Assembly (NCBI RefSeq): GCF_011764585.1
Contig: NZ_AP022853.1
Coordinates: 479,501 to 543,500 of the forward strand
Source of the DNA: Sulfurimicrobium lacus
GTDB taxonomy: Bacteria > Pseudomonadota > Gammaproteobacteria > Burkholderiales > Sulfuricellaceae
Direction of reading: 5' to 3'
DNA: 64,000 nucleotides
The position numbers were made by a program, and so were the translations under genes. Every line of letters starts with the position of its first letter. Position 1 is the stretch's first letter. Positions 63,334-64,000 of the stretch are shown here, piece after piece. Below the pieces are notes generated by a model. The model did not search any database. It saw only the letters and a program-made list of their open reading frames with translations, and was not told where the DNA came from.

Positions 63334-64000
63334 ATGGCAAGTATAAATCAAATTCCGCGCCCCCCGGCTGCACTACCCAATTTTTGCAATATGGGCGTCA
63401 GCCTGCGTATTCTCGTGATCGTCAATGGTATGAGTCTGGTGGCGGCGGCTGTGAAAGCGGAGACGCTCAAGGCTGCCTGGCAGGAATTGATGGCGCTGTC
63501 CGTGCTGGTGCAGCCGCTCCTGCTGTTGAGCCTGTTGTTGCTGTGCGCCGGGCGCCGCCTGTTCGCGCGCATGTCTTATTCTGGTGGCATCGCCGCCGTG
63601 GTGGGGCTGGAGTTGGTGCTGGTTACGCTGGTACACGGGCTGGTGCGCGATTTGATGGCTGCGGACGGGGCATTCCAGCTGCAGCGCAATTGGCTGTTCA
63701 CCTTGCTGGTGACCGCTGCTCTGCTGGGCTATTTCAATCTGCGAAGCCGCGCGCTGTCCCCGGCCTTGAGCGAAGCCCGCCTGCAGGCATTGCAGGCGCG
63801 CATCCGTCCGCATTTTCTCTTTAATAGCATCAACGCTGTATTAAGTCTGATTCGTAGCGACCCCCGGCGCGCCGAAACCGCACTGGAAGACATGGCTGAC
63901 CTGTTCCGCGTGTTGATGGCGGATAATCGCCAGTTGGTCCGGCTGGAGCAGGAAGTGGCCTTGTGCCGCCAGTATCTAGGTCTGGAGCAGCTGCGCCTGG
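63334..64000 (+). CDS. algZ: AlgZ/LytS-type sensor histidine kinase, 3' end outside the window
   Basis: The frame from ATG 63334 stays open to the window edge (about 222 residues). The N-terminus MASINQIPRPPAALPNFCN is typical of AlgZ. About four transmembrane helices follow (between residues about 20 and 135). The His_kinase domain of the LytS type is then seen: RIRPHFLFNSINAVLSLIRS with the conserved His, then LFRVLMADNRQLVRLEQE. The ATPase domain is cut off. A LytTR regulator (algR) is expected next, outside this window. Confidence 0.88.
   Translation, partial: MASINQIPRPPAALPNFCNMGVSLRILVIVNGMSLVAAAVKAETLKAAWQELMALSVLVQPLLLLSLLLLCAGRRLFARMSYSGGIAAVVGLELVLVTLVHGLVRDLMAADGAFQLQRNWLFTLLVTAALLGYFNLRSRALSPALSEARLQALQARIRPHFLFNSINAVLSLIRSDPRRAETALEDMADLFRVLMADNRQLVRLEQEVALCRQYLGLEQLRL

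Overview
The window reads as chromosomal DNA of a GC-rich betaproteobacterium, most likely Nitrosomonadales and plausibly a sulfur oxidiser. The evidence is the rpsU-yqeY-dnaG-rpoD macromolecular synthesis cluster, the lptD-surA-pdxA-rsmA operon with divergent amgK-murU, the lnt/glyQS/gmhB/plsC run, the lysA-lptM/cyaY divergon, argH beside an AlgZ-like kinase, and a DsrA of the oxidative (reverse) type. No rRNA, prophage, CRISPR array or complete transposon was seen. The species assignment is inference.

Layout. 1-6 kb: a truncated membrane protein, tsaD-bioA, a Yip1-like membrane protein and an exported FecR/DUF6600 protein with a 129-bp tandem repeat. 6.3-9.9 kb: a lone dsrA with no dsrB, then groES-groEL under a sigma70-like promoter with an exact CIRCE operator. 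10-14.6 kb: rpsU, yqeY, dnaG and rpoD with an internal hairpin terminator, ending in a CAU-anticodon tRNA with tRNA-Ile2 features. 14.6-19.8 kb: small unknown genes, HU, an aldo/keto reductase, a methyltransferase, two membrane proteins and tRNA-Val(CAC). 19.8-22.3 kb: cstA and ybdD, separated by a 266-bp palindromic element. 22.4-28.9 kb: a potassium channel, glyA-nrdR and ribD-ribE-ribBX-ribH-nusB. 28.9-34 kb: mgtE, yggS, the twitching ATPases pilT-pilU and a CZB zinc-sensor protein. 34-40.6 kb: an RlmL-like methyltransferase, an acyl-CoA ligase, hemJ, two TlpA-like thioredoxins, a DinB protein and amgK-murU. 40.7-46.1 kb: lptD-surA-pdxA-rsmA. 46-49.5 kb: a diguanylate cyclase, a chemoreceptor without a sensor domain and gloA. 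49.6-57.2 kb: an envelope and translation group (SprT-like protease, plsC, gmhB, glyS, glyQ, a DUF3365 cytochrome, a GIY-YIG protein, lnt). 57.3-64 kb: lysA, lptM, cyaY, a receiver-TPR/histidine kinase pair, an SCP2-like protein, argH and a truncated AlgZ-like kinase.

Themes. Envelope biogenesis is heavily represented (lptD, lptM, surA, lnt, plsC, gmhB, amgK-murU). So are surface behaviour and signalling (pilTU, CZB, diguanylate cyclase, chemoreceptor, kinase pairs) and core information processing.

The most unusual object is the element at 19975-20240. It has 30-bp perfect terminal inverted repeats and two inverted halves that share core motifs. The paired stems of the two halves differ in sequence but each remains base-paired. 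It sits between the cstA stop codon and the ybdD start codon. Other items of note are the orphan dsrA, a ribBX-type riboflavin gene and several short-period intergenic palindromes.
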